From the NCBI GenBank assembly GCA_038276315.1, contig JBBPZY010000363.1, positions 1 through 7,052 of the forward strand: a stretch of DNA of 7,052 nucleotides, written 5' to 3'. The notes under the pieces are model-generated. The model did no database searches, had not been told where the DNA came from, and saw only the letters and a list, made by a program, of their open reading frames with translations. Of the stretch, positions 6,331-7,052 are shown piece after piece. The stretch comes from GCA-003244245 sp038276315 (GTDB taxonomy: Bacteria > Actinomycetota > Actinomycetes > Mycobacteriales > Pseudonocardiaceae). Numbering within the stretch: the stretch's first letter is position 1; each line of letters starts with the position of its first letter. The position numbers and the translations under genes were made by a program.

Positions 6331-6579
6331 TCAGCCTCCGGCGAACGGCGGCAGTACATCCAGCTCGGCACCGGGTCGCAACGGCATAGCGCGATCGCGT
6401 ACCGCGACGGAATCGACCAGAAAGCTGCAGGCGCCCAAGACCTTGTACAGCCCTATTCCATGCCGAGCGGTGATCGCGTCCAGTGCGTCGGCCACGGTAG
6501 CGTCATCGCCGATGTCGACACGTTCGCTGGGCAGCCCGGCGGCGGCGCGTGCCGCTGCGAAGTACCGCACGGTCACCAC
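6331..6579 (-). CDS. Molybdopterin synthase sulfur-carrier subunit MoaD
   Basis: An 82-aa ubiquitin-fold protein. Its C-terminal Gly-Gly is adenylylated and thiocarboxylated, then donates sulfur to the MoaE active site to form the dithiolene of molybdopterin. The start VTVRYFAAARAAAG, central DATVADALDAI, and the ending PGAELDVLPPFAGG are typical of MoaD, and the diglycine is intact at 81-82. GTG 6579 is chosen because GGAGG (6586-6590) lies 6 bases upstream; the frame continues upstream to an ATG at 6660, but that extra part is not family-like. It is convergent with the gene for its partner MoaE domain. In M. tuberculosis moaD2 lies next to moaA2; here the upstream neighbour is a divergent modA-like remnant instead. 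Confidence 0.93.
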   Translation of the reverse strand: MVTVRYFAAARAAAGLPSERVDIGDDATVADALDAITARHGIGLYKVLGACSFLVDSVAVRDRAMPLRPGAELDVLPPFAGG

Positions 6580-6690
6580 AGTGAGCCTCCAACCCTTCTG
6601 ATCGAGCGGGCCGGATAGTCGATCCCGCGACCGGCTCCAACGCGCATTCGGCCCCCGCAATCTGGTTCACTCCGGCGAACAACGAAAGAA

Positions 6691-6696
6691 ATCATA
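6691..6696 (-). promoter_or_regulatory. Candidate -10 box (TATGAT) for moaD
   Basis: TATGAT on the minus strand sits in a locally AT-rich patch (about 6680-6705) of the gap between moaD and the modA remnant. It would start transcription near 6684 and leave a leader of about 105 bases before GTG 6579. No convincing -35 is seen. The rest of 6580-6786 shows no gene or recognisable riboswitch to me. Confidence 0.35.
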
Positions 6697-6786
6697 TCTC
6701 ACGATCTGCCAACAGGCCCGCGCGGCGACCGCTCGCGGTGGCTGTCGTGAAGTCGACCCAGGTCATGGTCGAGACTCCGGGGGAAC

Positions 6787-7052
6787 GTGCAGGAAGCGGT
6801 GGGTGACGGTAGCCCTAGCAATCGGGCTGGCGCTCGTCGGCTACGGCGCAGCCCGGGCGCCCGGGCGCAGGTACCGCACCGTGCTGGCTGGGGTGTCCCT
6901 CAAGGCGGTGTTCGCCACGTTGAGACCGCAGTTCAAGGCCGCCCACCCGACGCCGACCTGCGGTTCAGTTTCGGCGGCGCGGTCGCTCTGGCCCAACAGA
7001 TCGGCCGAGCCGCGCCCGCCGCCGGTTTCGCTCCCGCCAACGACCCCCACCG
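6787..7052 (+). pseudogene. Decayed, frameshifted modA (molybdate-binding lipoprotein), cut by window end
   Basis: Two segments in different frames together resemble the N-terminal part of ModA, the periplasmic-type binding protein of the molybdate ABC transporter. Frame A (from 6791) reads RKRWVTVALAIGLALVGY, a lipoprotein signal with Tyr where the lipobox Cys should be, then TVLAGVSLKAVFATLRPQF and KAAHP. Frame B (from about 6949) reads DADLRFSFGGAVALAQQI, then GRAAPAAGFAPANDP. In intact ModA these join as ...AAHPdadvrFSFGGSSaLaqQI..GAPADVFAaAN. The switch fits loss of one base near 6947. GTG 6787 is in frame B, so an extra base near 6791 may have caused an earlier, opposite shift. Conserved GGSS has become GGAV and APADVFA has become APAAGFA. 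These substitutions argue for real decay rather than only a sequencing error. The 3' part lies outside the window. Confidence 0.7.

Noticed and set aside
6841..7050. 69-codon minus-strand frame at the right edge
   Set aside because: Antisense to the modA-like remnant, no recognisable motif or ribosome site.
1..7052. CRISPR array, tRNA, rRNA or insertion sequence
   Set aside because: No regularly spaced repeats, cloverleaf, rRNA-like stretch, transposase or terminal inverted repeats seen on either strand.

Overview
The window comes from a high-GC actinomycete, most likely of the Mycobacteriales/Pseudonocardiales group. The base composition, frequent GTG starts, TAnnnT-type -10 elements and gene order all point that way. 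The order recalls, from memory, the Mycobacterium tuberculosis Rv0862c-Rv0863-moaC2-mog-moaE2-...-moaD2 segment, but this copy is rearranged and carries extra genes.

Layout, left to right. 1-133 is non-coding with small inverted repeats. 134-2392 (minus) encodes a large XPB/Ssl2 helicase-associated protein without helicase motifs and with a WYL-like C-terminus. It diverges from 2548-2739 (plus), a 63-aa conserved actinobacterial protein (Rv0863-like). After a 150-base leader come two genes for exported proteins, 19 bases apart: a membrane-anchored L,D-transpeptidase (2890-3762) and a secreted protein resembling the choice-of-anchor P group (3782-4639). A perfect 19-bp hairpin terminator (4652-4695) closes this pair.

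4763-6291 is a molybdenum cofactor (Moco) operon: moaC, then one uninterrupted reading frame joining a MogA/MoaB domain to a MoaE domain. moaD (6331-6579, minus) converges on it. On the right edge, 6787-7052 (plus) holds what looks like a decayed, frameshifted modA (molybdate-binding lipoprotein), cut by the window end.

How the genes work together. MoaC makes cyclic pyranopterin monophosphate. MoaD and the MoaE domain form molybdopterin synthase. The MogA domain adenylylates molybdopterin before metal insertion. ModA would have supplied molybdate. The two exported proteins appear to be an unrelated cell-envelope unit lodged between the helicase-associated block and the Moco block. The most notable points are the Mog-MoaE fusion, the transpeptidase/secreted-protein pair with its AGG/AGA-rich second gene and LPxT-like C-terminus, and the modA relic.
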